Source: an uncultured Thermotogae bacterium
GTDB lineage: Bacteria > Thermotogota > Thermotogae > Mesoaciditogales > Mesoaciditogaceae
NCBI GenBank assembly: GCA_913056255.1
Contig: CAJXLN010000019.1
Coordinates: 1 to 32,929, forward strand
DNA: 32,929 nucleotides
Reading direction: 5' to 3'
Shown here: positions 6,455-15,819 of the stretch, piece by piece
How the letters are laid out: each line of letters starts with the position of its first letter
Position numbering within the stretch: position 1 is the first letter of the stretch
The notes under the pieces: generated by a model
The model's input: only the letters and a program-made list of their open reading frames with translations
Databases searched by the model: none
Told to the model about the DNA's origin: nothing
Made by a program: the position numbers and the translations under genes

Positions 6455-6543
6455 CAATGGTTATCCTCGCCTACGATTCTTAAATTTAGACTCAAATCTA
6501 TTTGACATTACTCCAGTTTAATTCATATTGTTATGAATAAAGT
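6455..6543 (-). repeat. Solo right end of the IS found at 41-677
   Basis: This segment aligns over its whole length with 581-673: GGTTATCCTCGCC for GGTTATTCTCGCC, then AGACTCAAATCTATTT, CCAGTTTAATTCATA and ATGAATAAAGTC. Identity is around 85 to 90 percent by eye. Only the 5' flank and terminal repeat of the IS remain. No transposase sequence is attached. Confidence 0.7.
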
Positions 6544-6582
6544 CCAATGTTTACAGCAATTAATCTGTACGCCGAACACATC

Positions 6583-6609
6583 AAAAAAAGCCCTTTTCAG
6601 GGCTTTTTT
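6583..6609 (-). terminator. Intrinsic terminator of the thrS-secF operon
   Basis: On the minus strand AAAAAAGCCC and GGGCTTTTTT form a 10-bp stem around a 6-base loop, ending in a run of seven T. It lies 20 bases after the secF stop. The symmetric A/T flanks could also let it stop folT transcripts coming from the other side. Confidence 0.85.
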
Positions 6610-6628
6610 CCATGTAAACGTAGAACCT

Positions 6629-7558
6629 TCATCTCCTTAGCGCAACTTTCCTCTTTCTCTTTTCGAGCCAACCTATCAAAATAGGACTGGCAATGTATAT
6701 GGAAGAATAAGTTCCCGTTATGACACCAAAGCTCATACCAAAAGCGAATGGACGTAAAACTGTACCTGAGAATAGAAACAGCACAAATACAACTATAAAT
6801 GTGGTAAGAGAAGTATTTATAGTTCTTGAAAGTGTTTGATTTATGGACACGTTCACTATTTCAGCCATTGGCTTCCCACGCATTTTTTTGAGATTTTCAC
6901 GTATTCTGGAGTAAATAACAACGGTATCATTCAACGAGTACCCAAGTAGCGTTAGCAAGGAAGCAACAACTGTGCTGTCAAAGCGTATCCAAAAGATCGA
7001 AAATAACCCGGCTGTGATAACTAAATCGTGTATCAAAGATGCAATTGCGCCGACACCGAATACGAACTGAAATCGGAAGGCCATGTATACCAAAAGAGCT
7101 ATACCAGCCACTACCGATGCCCATATTGCCGATTGTCTCAATCCAGCTGCGGCATATCCACTAACAGTTTGAAAAGATTCAAATTTTATGTTCATTCCAC
7201 GATCTTTTGCGATCTTCTGCACATCTTCGACGAGTTTGTCCTTCTGATTGACATCGTAAAATTTTCCGATCGTTATGCTAAAAAGTGAACGCTTTATCTG
7301 TGTGCCTGTTGTGGTAAGATTATGAAGTTGAGACACACTCATATTTTCAAAAGCTGGATCGGCACTTGAAAAAATTTCTCTAACCTTTGCGGGAGTCATA
7401 TCCGTGTTGTTAAAAGAAACGCTCATGGTCGTTCCACCAGAGAAATCGACACCAAAGTTGAATCCTCGCGCGAAGAAGAAAACGATCGAAATAGCGATCA
7501 TAGTGAGTGATATGGCTAAAAATATGTATCGTGGTCCCACAAAATTTATATTCTTCAT
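6629..7558 (-). CDS. secF: Protein translocase subunit SecF
   Basis: SecF, 309 residues, forms with SecD the proton-driven accessory complex of the SecYEG channel that helps pull exported proteins across the membrane. It has an N-terminal membrane helix (residues 9-30), then GFNFGVDFSGGT, the SecD/F signature. A periplasmic domain follows, then five membrane helices (about 140-300) with LLGYSLNDTVVIYSRIREN, the conserved segment in helix 4-5. Length is normal for a stand-alone SecF. Its ATG overlaps the secD stop by 4 bases, so translation is coupled. It is the last gene of the thrS operon and is followed by a clear terminator. Confidence 0.95.
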   Translation of the reverse strand: MKNINFVGPRYIFLAISLTMIAISIVFFFARGFNFGVDFSGGTTMSVSFNNTDMTPAKVREIFSSADPAFENMSVSQLHNLTTTGTQIKRSLFSITIGKFYDVNQKDKLVEDVQKIAKDRGMNIKFESFQTVSGYAAAGLRQSAIWASVVAGIALLVYMAFRFQFVFGVGAIASLIHDLVITAGLFSIFWIRFDSTVVASLLTLLGYSLNDTVVIYSRIRENLKKMRGKPMAEIVNVSINQTLSRTINTSLTTFIVVFVLFLFSGTVLRPFAFGMSFGVITGTYSSIYIASPILIGWLEKRKRKVALRR

Positions 7559-8946
7559 CGATTCTCACTCCCTTTAATGCTCTCTGGCTGTTTTGAAATG
7601 GTAGCGTATTTGTTCTTAATAAGTGGAGCCATCAGTTCCAAAATGTATCTGGAGACCACCAACGATGTGAATATCGTGCCCAGGATACCAATTGTCATGG
7701 TAACGGCAAATCCTTTGATCGAACCTGTTCCAAAGTAATAAAGCACGAATGCAGTGATCAAAGTCGTGATGTTCGCATCGATTATGACAGCTAAGGATTT
7801 GTTAAACCCAGCGGATATGGATGCTCTCATGGTTTTGCCAGTGCGCATTTCTTCTTTTACTCTCTCAAAGATTATGACATTTCCATCGATAGTTGTACCA
7901 ACAGTCAGTATAATACCGGCAATTCCGGGAAGAGTGAGTATTCCATGTGTAAGAGCAAGCATGCCGAATACAAAGAAGGCGTTGTAAAAGAGAGCTATAA
8001 CTGCCACAACTCCCATTGCACCCATGTAATAGATCAACATGTAAATTATTACAAGTAACACGCCTATCAGCCCTACAATTAGACTTCTTCTTATGACGTC
8101 AGAACCAAGTGTCGGCCCGAGTGTTTGCTCTTCCGACAAATTAAGACTCACAGGGAGGTTACCACTTCGTATAAGTGCTGACAATTCTTGAGCTTGATCG
8201 TATGTAAAATTGCCTGTGATCTCAGCACTGCCGCCTTGTATGGCAGTTCGCACCACGGGCGCGCTAAGAACGTAATTGTCCATAACTATTGCCAACTGTT
8301 TTCCAACAAGTGCATTGGTGATATTGAAGAAGATGGTTGCTCCCTTCGAATCAAAGGTTAAATCTATCTTCCATCCTCCACTTTGAGTATCGACAGACGC
8401 TCTGGCATTAGTGACGTGATTACCGGACAATTGAAGGCTTCCTGCACCAACTTTGATGTGTTTGTTGACAAGATACCAAACATCCGTAGATTTTTTCGAT
8501 TGAAGCCACTCAGCACCGCTATAACTAAATCCTATCTTCGGTGCAGGTTTGACCGATGATCTAACTTGATCAAGGACTTGTGCGAAGTACAGTTGGGCTT
8601 TTTGACCTATGATTTTTTCTGCTTTCTTTGGGTTGTCTATACCAGGGATCTCAACTCTTATTCCATTATTTCCAACTGCCGAAACGATTGCTTCTGTGAA
8701 ATTTGCGTCATCAAGTCTTCGCCTCAAAACGGTGACCACTTGATTGCTAAGGTTAGGAGTTGGCTGCTTTCCAACCATAACATAGTCTAACCTGGAACCA
8801 CCTTTTATATCAAGGCCAAGCCTAATATTACCGAACAGATGACCCCAAAAACCTTTTGCTGATGGCGCTGGTGGATATAGCATAAAGGTCACAGAAACAA
8901 ACAACACCAAAAGTATGAAGATCAATCTTACTTTGTCTGCTCTCAT
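7555..8946 (-). CDS. secD: Protein translocase subunit SecD
   Basis: SecD, 463 residues, is the partner of SecF. It has an N-terminal helix (7-24), then RLGLDIKGGSRL. A periplasmic P1 region with LRRRLDDANFTEAIVSAVG and GIRVEIPGI follows, then a head domain. Five membrane helices in the C-terminal third contain GIILTVGTTIDGNVIIFERVKEE; the Asp of this motif is in the proton pathway in studied homologues. It is shorter than the E. coli protein, as is usual outside Proteobacteria. It lies 41 bases after yajC and overlaps secF, giving the classical yajC-secD-secF order. Confidence 0.95.
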   Translation of the reverse strand: MRADKVRLIFILLVLFVSVTFMLYPPAPSAKGFWGHLFGNIRLGLDIKGGSRLDYVMVGKQPTPNLSNQVVTVLRRRLDDANFTEAIVSAVGNNGIRVEIPGIDNPKKAEKIIGQKAQLYFAQVLDQVRSSVKPAPKIGFSYSGAEWLQSKKSTDVWYLVNKHIKVGAGSLQLSGNHVTNARASVDTQSGGWKIDLTFDSKGATIFFNITNALVGKQLAIVMDNYVLSAPVVRTAIQGGSAEITGNFTYDQAQELSALIRSGNLPVSLNLSEEQTLGPTLGSDVIRRSLIVGLIGVLLVIIYMLIYYMGAMGVVAVIALFYNAFFVFGMLALTHGILTLPGIAGIILTVGTTIDGNVIIFERVKEEMRTGKTMRASISAGFNKSLAVIIDANITTLITAFVLYYFGTGSIKGFAVTMTIGILGTIFTSLVVSRYILELMAPLIKNKYATISKQPESIKGSENR

Positions 8947-8987
8947 CTTTTCAGAAAGGGTAAAGCCCTTTCACACCCCCTGATTCG

Positions 8988-9398
8988 TTATTTTATGATA
9001 TCGGATTTTGAATCCTTTTTGGATTTCTCAACGTTATCATTTAAAATTGTTTCTCCCTTCACGATTGATGATATAGAACGTCTGGTGATCTCGAGCTCAT
9101 TTCCAGCGGTCTTGATCTTAACGGTGTTCTTTTTGAGATCTGTTACTTTACCAACAATTCCACCAATTGTGATAATGGTGTCACCTCTTTTAAGATTACT
9201 CATCATCTGTTTGAAGCTCTTAGTACGCTTTTTCTGAGGGTAGATAAGCATGAAATAGAAAATGGCCCCCAAAGCGATTATCCATATGAGCATGGTAAAA
9301 GTACCAGATGACGCCAATCCACCTCCACTGGTTGAAGTAGTAGGTGCTGCTTTTTGTGCGGAAGCATCCGCAAATGCTACAAAATTTTCAAACATCAT
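8988..9398 (-). CDS. yajC: Preprotein translocase subunit YajC
   Basis: This 136-residue single-span membrane protein is associated with SecDF. Residues 33-52 (FTMLIWIIALGAIFYFMLIY) are the membrane helix, and the PQKKRTKSFKQMMSNLKRGD motif follows directly. The small SH3-like domain has GDTIITIGGIVGKVTDLK, typical of YajC. The N-terminus (about 30 residues rich in Ala, Ser, Thr and Gly) is longer than in many homologues. The only in-frame start is ATG-ATG at 9398/9395. The strong ribosome-binding sequence lies unusually far upstream, separated by a palindrome (see separate entry). Confidence 0.93.
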   Translation of the reverse strand: MMFENFVAFADASAQKAAPTTSTSGGGLASSGTFTMLIWIIALGAIFYFMLIYPQKKRTKSFKQMMSNLKRGDTIITIGGIVGKVTDLKKNTVKIKTAGNELEITRRSISSIVKGETILNDNVEKSKKDSKSDIIK

Positions 9399-9400
9399 GT

Positions 9401-9427
9401 CCGTCTTGCAAGACGGTTCACCTCCTT
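9401..9427 (-). promoter_or_regulatory. Ribosome-binding site spaced from ATG by a hairpin
   Basis: On the minus strand AAGGAGGTGA (9427-9418) is near-perfect, but the yajC ATG begins 19 bases further on. The interval is filled by the perfect 16-base palindrome CCGTCTTGCAAGACGG (9416-9401). No other in-frame start exists. Folding of the hairpin would bring the binding site to a normal distance from the ATG. Confidence 0.65.
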
Positions 9428-9449
9428 CTTAAAATTTTTTTTGCTAATT

Positions 9450-10277
9450 TCAGTCTTTGATTTCAAGCAATTTTCGTGTTTCCCGCGGTGTTGCAATTTC
9501 GCGGCCTATCTCTTTTGATATCCTGACAACTTTCTCAACAAGATCGGCATTGGACTTTGCAAGAACGCCCTTAGAAAGATAAATGTTATCTTCAAGTCCT
9601 ACTCTAACATTTCCACCCATAGCGATCGCTTGTGCCGCCATTTCGAACTCGTGCTTTCCGATTCCGGAAACAGTCCATGTGGCGTTTGATGGAATACTAT
9701 CAACCATACGAATGAGATTTCTCACATCCGCCGGACACGCTCCTGGAACACCCAACACGAAATCAAAGTGAAGGTGCCCCTTTACGAGGCCTTCTTTAAC
9801 AACTCTCAAAGCGTTGTAAATGTGCCCTATCTCAAAACACTCGAATTCTGGCATGATGTGCACTTCATTCATTTTCTTGGCAAAGTGCCTTATCAAGGGC
9901 ATATCGTTTACAAAAATATCGTTTCCGAAGTTCGTGGTTCCAACGTCCAGAGTGGCCATTTCGGCTTCAGCGTAAATCGATTGGAGTCTTTCATCTGCGC
10001 TCATGCCAACAGCTCCACCTGTTGAGACCTGAATTATAACATCTGGACACTTTTTACGTATGAGATCAAGGGTACGCTTAAAGATTTTCACATCTTGTGT
10101 TGGTTTGCCGTTTTCATCTCTGACGTGAATGTGAACAATGGATGCTCCGGCTTCCCGAGCAGCACAAGCTTCATCCGATATTTCTTCAGGTGTCAAGGGA
10201 ATATAAGGAGTTTGTTTTCTTGTGATCTCTGCTCCGCAAACGGCAGCAGTTATGATAAGTTTTTCCATGACACTCAT
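9450..10277 (-). CDS. kce: 3-keto-5-aminohexanoate cleavage enzyme
   Basis: Kce, 275 residues, cleaves 3-keto-5-aminohexanoate with acetyl-CoA to 3-aminobutyryl-CoA and acetoacetate in anaerobic lysine degradation. It is a TIM barrel of the BKACE family (DUF849). Visible motifs are [13 protein letters not shown] at the N-terminus, [10 protein letters not shown] with the two zinc-binding His (49 and 51), [13 protein letters not shown], and [15 protein letters not shown] near the C-terminus, where the Glu is a zinc ligand or catalytic residue in studied members. The BKACE family accepts several beta-keto acids. The adjacent kal gene, overlapping by 4 bases, makes lysine fermentation the most likely role. 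It is followed after 51 bases by yajC. No other lysine pathway gene is present in the window. Confidence 0.9.
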   Translation of the reverse strand: MSVMEKLIITAAVCGAEITRKQTPYIPLTPEEISDEACAAREAGASIVHIHVRDENGKPTQDVKIFKRTLDLIRKKCPDVIIQVSTGGAVGMSADERLQSIYAEAEMATLDVGTTNFGNDIFVNDMPLIRHFAKKMNEVHIMPEFECFEIGHIYNALRVVKEGLVKGHLHFDFVLGVPGACPADVRNLIRMVDSIPSNATWTVSGIGKHEFEMAAQAIAMGGNVRVGLEDNIYLSKGVLAKSNADLVEKVVRISKEIGREIATPRETRKLLEIKD

Positions 10278-10678
10278 CTTGAATAACGCTGGTTGGCAAT
10301 TGGTACGACACAGATGCCAGATGCCTTCGCAACAAGAATAGGTTCCTTTAGAACATTACACGCCGATGAATTTTCCTCGACAGGAGATATGACTTTGAAG
10401 GCTTCAAAGTACATCTTTCGAGACGTTCTACCAGACTCAACGATTTTACCATATACTTCTATGTAATCACCTGCATGTACTGGAAAAAGGAATTCAACCA
10501 TATCGTACGCACGAAACAATCCTTCGTCTCCATCGTTTCTTATTAAAAGTTCTGTTGCCACATCACCGAAAAGTTGCAAGGTCTTTGCTCCATCTACCAG
10601 GCCTCCAGCGTAATGAACATCTGATTCTGAGATCCTGACACGTATGGATGGTAAACCATTCCAGTCTTCGTAAGCCAT
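10274..10678 (-). CDS. kal: 3-aminobutyryl-CoA ammonia-lyase
   Basis: Kal, 134 residues with a hotdog fold, removes ammonia from 3-aminobutyryl-CoA to give crotonyl-CoA, the step after Kce. Recognisable segments are [20 protein letters not shown], then [42 protein letters not shown] and ASGICVVP. Length is normal. The ATG shares one base with the thrS stop (TAATG), so it is translated in the wake of thrS. Its stop region overlaps the kce start. Physical coupling to kce supports the pathway assignment. Confidence 0.92.
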   Translation of the reverse strand: MAYEDWNGLPSIRVRISESDVHYAGGLVDGAKTLQLFGDVATELLIRNDGDEGLFRAYDMVEFLFPVHAGDYIEVYGKIVESGRTSRKMYFEAFKVISPVEENSSACNVLKEPILVAKASGICVVPIANQRYSR

Positions 10679-12606
10679 TATTTCACCTCAAAAATGGATT
10701 TTTGATATTTCTCTTTTATCTCTTCGGAAATTTTTTCGATAAATTCGTGAACTTTCATGCTTCCAAGATCCTTACCGCTTCTCATTCTAACTGCGATTGA
10801 ATCGGATTCCATTTCTCTATTTCCAACTATCAACATGTATGGAACTTTTTTCAGCTGTGCTTCCCTGATCTTGTAGCCAATCTTCTGGGATCTCTCATCG
10901 ATCTCCACACGTATTCCCGAATCTTCAAGTTGCTTTCCGATCTTGAGTGCGTATTCCACATGCTTTTCGGATATCGGAAGAACTATCGCCTGAACCGGTG
11001 CTATCCACGCGGGAAAAGCACCTGCATAGTGTTCTATCAATATGCCTATGAATCGTTCGAGCGAACCGTATATGACTCTGTGAATCATAACAGGTCTATG
11101 TTCGATGTTGTCCGATCCGGTATAATTGAGATCAAATCTTTCTGGCATGAGAAAGTCAAGTTGAATCGTGGCACATTGCCATGTTCTGCCTATAGAATCT
11201 CTTACGTGAAAATCTATTTTTGGGCCATAGAACGCGCCGTCTCCCTCATTCACCTGATACTCCATTCCGAGATGTTCCAAAGCGGATTTAAGGGCAGTCG
11301 TTGAAGCTTCCCATATCTCATCTGAACCCATGGCATCATCGGGTTTTGTGGAAAGCTCAACTTTGTAAGGGAAACCAAAGAGTTTGTAAGTTTTGTCTAT
11401 AAGATCGATAATTCCCACTATCTCAGATTCAATCTGTTTTTGAGCACAAAAAATATGGGCATCATCCTGAGTAAATGCGCGCGCTCTGAAAAGCCCGTGT
11501 ACAACCCCACTGCGCTCGTATCTATGAACAGTACCAAGTTCACACATCCTCAAAGGTAAGTCTCTGTAACTGTGGGATTTTGTCTTGTATATCATTATGT
11601 GTCCAGGGCAGTTCATTGGTTTTATCGCATACGATTGTTCCTCTTTTTCTGTGAAATACATGTTATCACGGTAATGATCCCAGTGTCCTGACTGTCTCCA
11701 CAGAGTTTCATTCATCACCATGGGTGTTATGACTTCAACATAACCAGCCTTTGTATGTTCCTCTCTCCAGAATTTCTCGAGTTCCCTTCGAATGATAGTA
11801 CCTTTAGGATGGAAAAATATCATACCAGGAGCCACATCTGGATGCAAGGAAAAGAGATCAAGCTGTGGCCCTATCTTCCTGTGATCACGCTTTTCAGCCT
11901 CTTCTAACATTTTCAAATATGCTCCAAGATCCTCTTTTCTGTAAAAAGCAGTTCCGTATATTCTCTGAAGCATCTTGTTGTGTTCGTCACCTCTCCAATA
12001 AGCTCCAGAAACACTCAGCAATTTGAAGTTCTTCACAAGGCCTGTTGATGGAACATGAGGACCACGACAAAGGTCTGTGAAATCTCCTTGCCTGTAAATA
12101 CTCAACGTCTCTGTGTTCAGATCCTTTATCAGCTCAACCTTGTACGGCTGATTTTTTTCCTCAAAATATTGAATGGCTTCGTCTCTTTTCATAACGAAAT
12201 GCTCAAGGGATATATCTTCTTCGATTATCTTGTTCATTTCCTTTTCTATGAGTTTGAGATCGTCTTCATTAAGAGTTTTCGGAAGATCTACATCGTAATA
12301 AAATCCATTTTCTATCGTTGGTCCTATCGCGAATTTTACCCCTTTATACAGTCTCTGTATCGCTTGTGCCATGATGTGTGCCATAGTGTGCCTGTAAAGG
12401 GGCATAGCTTGTGGAGAATCAATTGTGATGAGTTCGATTTGTTCTCCATCATTCGGTTCGTAGAAAAGATCAACAAGGGTTTTATTCCCGATTTTTCCAC
12501 CTACAACTTTTGAATCAATTCCCAATTCTCTTATGATGTTTTTCAGAACCCCACTTGAGGTTTCGTATTCTTTTCCGTTAAAAATCAATTTGATCAAGTG
12601 GCTCAC
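10678..12606 (-). CDS. thrS: Threonine--tRNA ligase
   Basis: ThrRS, 642 residues, is complete with all domains. A TGS domain (residues 1-62) leads. The editing domain has [11 protein letters not shown] (HxxxH) and the CRGPHVP motif with the paired Cys and His. The class II catalytic core contains [34 protein letters not shown] (zinc Cys), [28 protein letters not shown] (zinc His) and [20 protein letters not shown] (motif 3 and the last zinc His). The anticodon-binding domain follows ([20 protein letters not shown]). It heads the operon thrS-kal-kce-yajC-secD-secF. The promoter is only about 25 bases upstream, so there is no room for a T-box leader. Confidence 0.97.
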   Translation of the reverse strand: MSHLIKLIFNGKEYETSSGVLKNIIRELGIDSKVVGGKIGNKTLVDLFYEPNDGEQIELITIDSPQAMPLYRHTMAHIMAQAIQRLYKGVKFAIGPTIENGFYYDVDLPKTLNEDDLKLIEKEMNKIIEEDISLEHFVMKRDEAIQYFEEKNQPYKVELIKDLNTETLSIYRQGDFTDLCRGPHVPSTGLVKNFKLLSVSGAYWRGDEHNKMLQRIYGTAFYRKEDLGAYLKMLEEAEKRDHRKIGPQLDLFSLHPDVAPGMIFFHPKGTIIRRELEKFWREEHTKAGYVEVITPMVMNETLWRQSGHWDHYRDNMYFTEKEEQSYAIKPMNCPGHIMIYKTKSHSYRDLPLRMCELGTVHRYERSGVVHGLFRARAFTQDDAHIFCAQKQIESEIVGIIDLIDKTYKLFGFPYKVELSTKPDDAMGSDEIWEASTTALKSALEHLGMEYQVNEGDGAFYGPKIDFHVRDSIGRTWQCATIQLDFLMPERFDLNYTGSDNIEHRPVMIHRVIYGSLERFIGILIEHYAGAFPAWIAPVQAIVLPISEKHVEYALKIGKQLEDSGIRVEIDERSQKIGYKIREAQLKKVPYMLIVGNREMESDSIAVRMRSGKDLGSMKVHEFIEKISEEIKEKYQKSIFEVK

Positions 12607-12629
12607 ATCCTCTCAAATCAGCTTTGAAT

Positions 12630-12638
12630 ATTATATCA
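12630..12638 (-). promoter_or_regulatory. Extended -10 promoter of the thrS operon
   Basis: On the minus strand TGATATAAT lies 24 bases before the thrS ATG. TTGAGT (12660-12655) is a possible -35 box at 19 bases. The leader would be about 17 bases long. Confidence 0.65.
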
Positions 12639-12660
12639 TTTTTTGTGCGGTAAAACTCAA

Positions 12661-12937
12661 CTGGCCGTACTAACTGGCTTTAAAGCAATTCAGGACCTAT
12701 TCCTAAGAGATTGTCCAGCGATAAAAAACTTTATTCGAATGAATCGAATCGGGAATTCTGTAAAAATTCCAACAAGATGCCGTGTATCTAGACTTTGAGC
12801 TACAGAACTTTTGAAATGGACTACAACGCCTTTATTCAAAAAGGTCATATTGTGTTGTATGAGCTTCAAACAGAAAATCGGACGGTGTTACTTTATGGCT
12901 ATAAATAGTTGAACGCATCATAAATTGCTTTATTATG
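12661..12937. other. Intergenic region between divergent operons, with a gene scrap
   Basis: This stretch separates the thrS and amino acid transporter promoters. The only open frame of note is on the plus strand (TTG at 12795 or ATG at 12816, stop at 12908). It encodes MDYNAFIQKGHIVLYELQTE and ends LLYGYK. It has no ribosome-binding site and looks like the tail of a lost gene. Nothing else was recognised. Confidence 0.35.
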
Positions 12938-12946
12938 TGATATAAT
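12938..12946 (+). promoter_or_regulatory. Extended -10 promoter of the amino acid ABC operon
   Basis: TGATATAAT, identical to the elements before folT and thrS. No -35 box lies at normal spacing. A strong ribosome-binding site, GGGGGAGGTG (12961-12970), precedes the ATG at 12976. Confidence 0.65.
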
Positions 12947-12975
12947 TCCGTTAAATTTAAGGGGGAGGTGTTGTT

Positions 12976-13710
12976 ATGAAAAGAAATATTTTAGTATTCT
13001 TAATCGTGTTAACTGTGGTTTTCTCGACGGCTTTAGCTACGACCTATGTGGTCGGAACATCTGCCGATTTTCCGCCATTTGAGTACGTTCAAAATGGGAA
13101 ATACGTCGGTTTTGATATGGAACTCATAAACTCTATAGCGAAAGCGGAAGGCTTCAATGTGCAGATCAGAGATATGTCTTTTGATTCTCTTATTCCCGCA
13201 TTGAAAGCAGGAGTTATAGATATTGCAATTGCCGGAATGACCATCACTCAAGAAAGGCAAAAAGTGGTTGACTTTTCCAATCCTTATTGGTTTGCCAATC
13301 AAGATGTGATCGTTGGCAAAAACTCTAAATACACCGTTACGGTACTTTTCGGAAACCACACAATAGGTGTTCAAACTGGGACCACTGGAGATCTGTGGGT
13401 AACGAATAATCTGATGAAAGCCAAAATATTGAAAGAATCAAATGTGAAAAGATACCAAAGTTTCATATATGCCCTTCAAGCATTACTCAACGGTGCAATT
13501 GACGCAGTCGTTTTGGACAGTCCTGTGGCTGAAAGGTTCGCACAGGTTAAACCTGTAAAGATAGTTGCAACTTTGGTTACCGGAGAATCGTATGGAATCG
13601 CTGTCAGAAAAGGAAACTCGAGCCTTCTCAGCAAGATAAATGACGGGTTGAAGAAAGTAAAAAACTCAAAAAAGATCTCCGAATTGATAGACAAGTATTT
13701 CGGAAAGTAA
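12976..13710 (+). CDS. Polar amino acid ABC transporter, substrate-binding protein
   Basis: This 244-residue protein has a signal peptide (KRNILVFLIVLTVVFSTALA) and no lipobox Cys, so it is probably a soluble periplasmic protein. The mature part has the family 3 solute-binding fold: VVGTSADFPPFEYVQNGKYV, GFDMELINSIAKAEG, then LIPALKAGVIDIAIAGMTIT and ERQKVVDFSNPYW. The second lobe has IGVQTGTTGDLWV and DAVVLDSPVA. The pattern (SADFPPFE, the AGMTIT segment, the lobe-two Asp) suits polar or charged L-amino acids such as glutamine, glutamate, arginine or lysine. The exact substrate cannot be read from the sequence. It starts a four-gene operon with two permeases and an ATPase. Confidence 0.92.
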   Translation: MKRNILVFLIVLTVVFSTALATTYVVGTSADFPPFEYVQNGKYVGFDMELINSIAKAEGFNVQIRDMSFDSLIPALKAGVIDIAIAGMTITQERQKVVDFSNPYWFANQDVIVGKNSKYTVTVLFGNHTIGVQTGTTGDLWVTNNLMKAKILKESNVKRYQSFIYALQALLNGAIDAVVLDSPVAERFAQVKPVKIVATLVTGESYGIAVRKGNSSLLSKINDGLKKVKNSKKISELIDKYFGK

Positions 13711-13722
13711 AAAGGTTAAAAG

Positions 13723-14394
13723 ATGGAATTCTTTTTAAGTTCTATGAGTACGATTTTAAAGGGATCAGAGGTAACAGTCAATTTGACCGTTGCCTCCCTT
13801 TTCTTTGGAGCAATAATAGCAGTTTTCGTTGCCCTTGCCCAAGTTTACGGCAAATGGTGGTTGAATTTTATCGCGACTGTTTATGAAAGAATACTCCGTA
13901 GTATTCCAATATTGATCATAATGTTCATGATCTTCTTCGGATTTCCAAGTTTTGGCATTCGTTTTGATCCGTTTGTAGCGGCAGTTATTTCACTTGCTTT
14001 GAGAAGTTCCGCATATCAATCTCAAATTTTCCGTGGGGCTTTGCTTTCAGTTTCGAAGGGACAGATAATGGCTGCCCGTTCGTTGGGAATGACAGGGGCA
14101 CAGACCTTCTTTCACATAAGTTTTCCGCAAGCTGTGAGATTTTCCATAGCTCCAATGACGAATGAATTCACAATTGTTCTCAAAGATACATCAATTGCAT
14201 ACGCATTGGGAGTAACTGAACTTTTGAGAGAAGGGACTTACATCGTTTCAACTAGTTATGAGCCTCTTCTCATTTATTCTATGTGTGCAGCGGTATATTT
14301 TGTCATGACGTTTGGAACTAACAAGTTTGTCTCTCTTATGGAAAAAGAATTCGCCATTCCTGGATACGAGGTTAGGGGGCTGGAAAGAGGTTGA
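13723..14394 (+). CDS. Polar amino acid ABC transporter, permease 1
   Basis: This 223-residue inner-membrane permease has about five helices. The N-terminal [20 protein letters not shown] and the [20 protein letters not shown] segment are typical of the HisM/GlnP family. The EAA loop that contacts the ATPase reads [20 protein letters not shown], followed by ISFPQAVR. It starts 12 bases after the binding protein gene. It overlaps the ATPase start by 4 bases. Confidence 0.92.
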   Translation: MEFFLSSMSTILKGSEVTVNLTVASLFFGAIIAVFVALAQVYGKWWLNFIATVYERILRSIPILIIMFMIFFGFPSFGIRFDPFVAAVISLALRSSAYQSQIFRGALLSVSKGQIMAARSLGMTGAQTFFHISFPQAVRFSIAPMTNEFTIVLKDTSIAYALGVTELLREGTYIVSTSYEPLLIYSMCAAVYFVMTFGTNKFVSLMEKEFAIPGYEVRGLERG

Positions 14395-15134
14395 AACTTC
14401 TCGAAGTCAGGAACCTAAAAAAAAGTTACAAAAGTAAAGAAGTTCTTAATGGCATCTCTTTTGATATGGATAAAACGGAGACCGTTGTTGTAATTGGCCC
14501 ATCTGGCACGGGAAAATCAACGATGCTGAAGTGTATAAACAGACTTGTTGAACCAGATGATGGACAGATATTGCTTAACGGTATGGACGTGATGAAGGCC
14601 CGAAAAATCGAAAAAATCAGACAGCGTATTGGCATGGTCTTTCAGGATTTCAATCTTTTCAACCATCTGACCGTTTTGGACAACGTTAGAATAGGACCTC
14701 TGAAAGTGAAAAAACTTCAGAAAAATGTGGCGACGGAATTAGCGATGGAAAACCTTAAAAAGGTAGGACTTACTTCTGAAGCAAAGTCATACCCTTCCCA
14801 ACTTTCAGGAGGACAAAAGCAAAGAGTAGGCATTGCTCGTGCTCTTGCCATGAATCCCGATTTGATATTGTTTGACGAACCGACTTCGGCACTTGATCCT
14901 GAATTGATCGCTGAAGTGTTAGAAGTCATGAGGAAACTCGCTTTGGATGGAATGACCATGTTGATCGTAACACACGAGATGGGATTCGTTCGAGAAATAG
15001 CCGATAGGGTAATTTTCATGGAAAAGGGTGAAATCGTGGAAAGTGGTACTCCAGAAAAGATATTCAATGCTCCTGAAAAGGAACGCACTCATCAATTTCT
15101 TGCTCAATTCACCAAATTTGGGAGAGAAAAATGA
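14391..15134 (+). CDS. Polar amino acid ABC transporter, ATP-binding protein
   Basis: This 247-residue ABC ATPase is complete: Walker [10 protein letters not shown], the Q-loop in [14 protein letters not shown], signature [15 protein letters not shown], Walker [15 protein letters not shown] and the H-loop in LIVTHEMGF. It is closest to the GlnQ/HisP type. The start is TTG at 14391, overlapping the permease stop (TTGA), preceded by AAAGAGG. It sits between the two permease genes and probably serves both as a heterodimeric pore. Confidence 0.93.
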   Translation: MKLLEVRNLKKSYKSKEVLNGISFDMDKTETVVVIGPSGTGKSTMLKCINRLVEPDDGQILLNGMDVMKARKIEKIRQRIGMVFQDFNLFNHLTVLDNVRIGPLKVKKLQKNVATELAMENLKKVGLTSEAKSYPSQLSGGQKQRVGIARALAMNPDLILFDEPTSALDPELIAEVLEVMRKLALDGMTMLIVTHEMGFVREIADRVIFMEKGEIVESGTPEKIFNAPEKERTHQFLAQFTKFGREK

Positions 15135-15790
15135 CACATTTCATCGAAGTGTTTTTTCAGGCTTTTCCCTTGCTCATGGATGGATTAAAATTCACTCTGG
15201 AACTCGCGATCATTTCCATAATATTTGGCTTGGGTATTGGAATGCTTATCGGCATTTTTAGAGTGTACGGCGGAAAGTTTTCTTACACGCTTTCCACAGC
15301 TTATGTGGAACTCATACGTGGAACTCCGCTTTTGGTTCAACTTTTCATTTTGTATTTTTCCCTTCCACAAATTGGAATACATCTTTCCCCATTCGTGGCA
15401 TCTGTAATAAGTTTTTCTCTAAACAGCGGCGCCTATCAAGCCGAGTACATACGTGGTGCAATTCAATCAGTGGAAAAAGGTCAAATGAAGGCTGCGTTTT
15501 CCATTGGAATGACGAAATGGCAATCAATTCGTCTTGTGATAATGCCGCAAGCTCTTAGAAAAGTTATACCCTCCTGGACAAATGAATTCGTTTACCTGAT
15601 AAAATACACTTCTTTGGCTTACCTTGTGGGTGTCCCGGAGCTCACGGCACAAGGGGAATTTGCGGCAAGTAGAAATTTTGAATTCATGAATGTTTTCTCG
15701 GGAGTTGCGTTGGTTTATCTCTTCGTCATACTCATCGTAACGTGGTTATTTTCAAATCTGGAGAAAAAAGTTAAGATTCCAGGAGTCTGA
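15131..15790 (+). CDS. Polar amino acid ABC transporter, permease 2
   Basis: This 219-residue second permease has the same topology as the first. It has [40 protein letters not shown] and the EAA loop [20 protein letters not shown], followed by [14 protein letters not shown]. It overlaps the ATPase stop by 4 bases (ATGA). Permease 1 and 2 are clearly diverged from each other, which favours a heterodimer over a recent duplication. Confidence 0.92.
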   Translation: MTHFIEVFFQAFPLLMDGLKFTLELAIISIIFGLGIGMLIGIFRVYGGKFSYTLSTAYVELIRGTPLLVQLFILYFSLPQIGIHLSPFVASVISFSLNSGAYQAEYIRGAIQSVEKGQMKAAFSIGMTKWQSIRLVIMPQALRKVIPSWTNEFVYLIKYTSLAYLVGVPELTAQGEFAASRNFEFMNVFSGVALVYLFVILIVTWLFSNLEKKVKIPGV

Positions 15791-15793
15791 ATA

Positions 15794-15815
15794 TGTTATA
15801 ATTTCATTGGTGATC
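15794..15815 (+). promoter_or_regulatory. Promoter and ribosome-binding site of the DUF4416-glpP operon
   Basis: TGTTATAAT (15794-15802) is an extended -10 element in the 29-base gap after permease 2. GGTGATC (15809-15815) is complementary to the end of 16S rRNA and lies 4 bases before the TTG start. Transcription would begin almost at the ribosome-binding site. Confidence 0.55.
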
Positions 15816-15819
15816 ATAG

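Noticed and set aside
12607-12660. Possible T-box leader for thrS
   Set aside because: The -10 element lies 24 bases before the ATG, leaving no room for a T-box, and no specifier or T-box sequence is seen further upstream.
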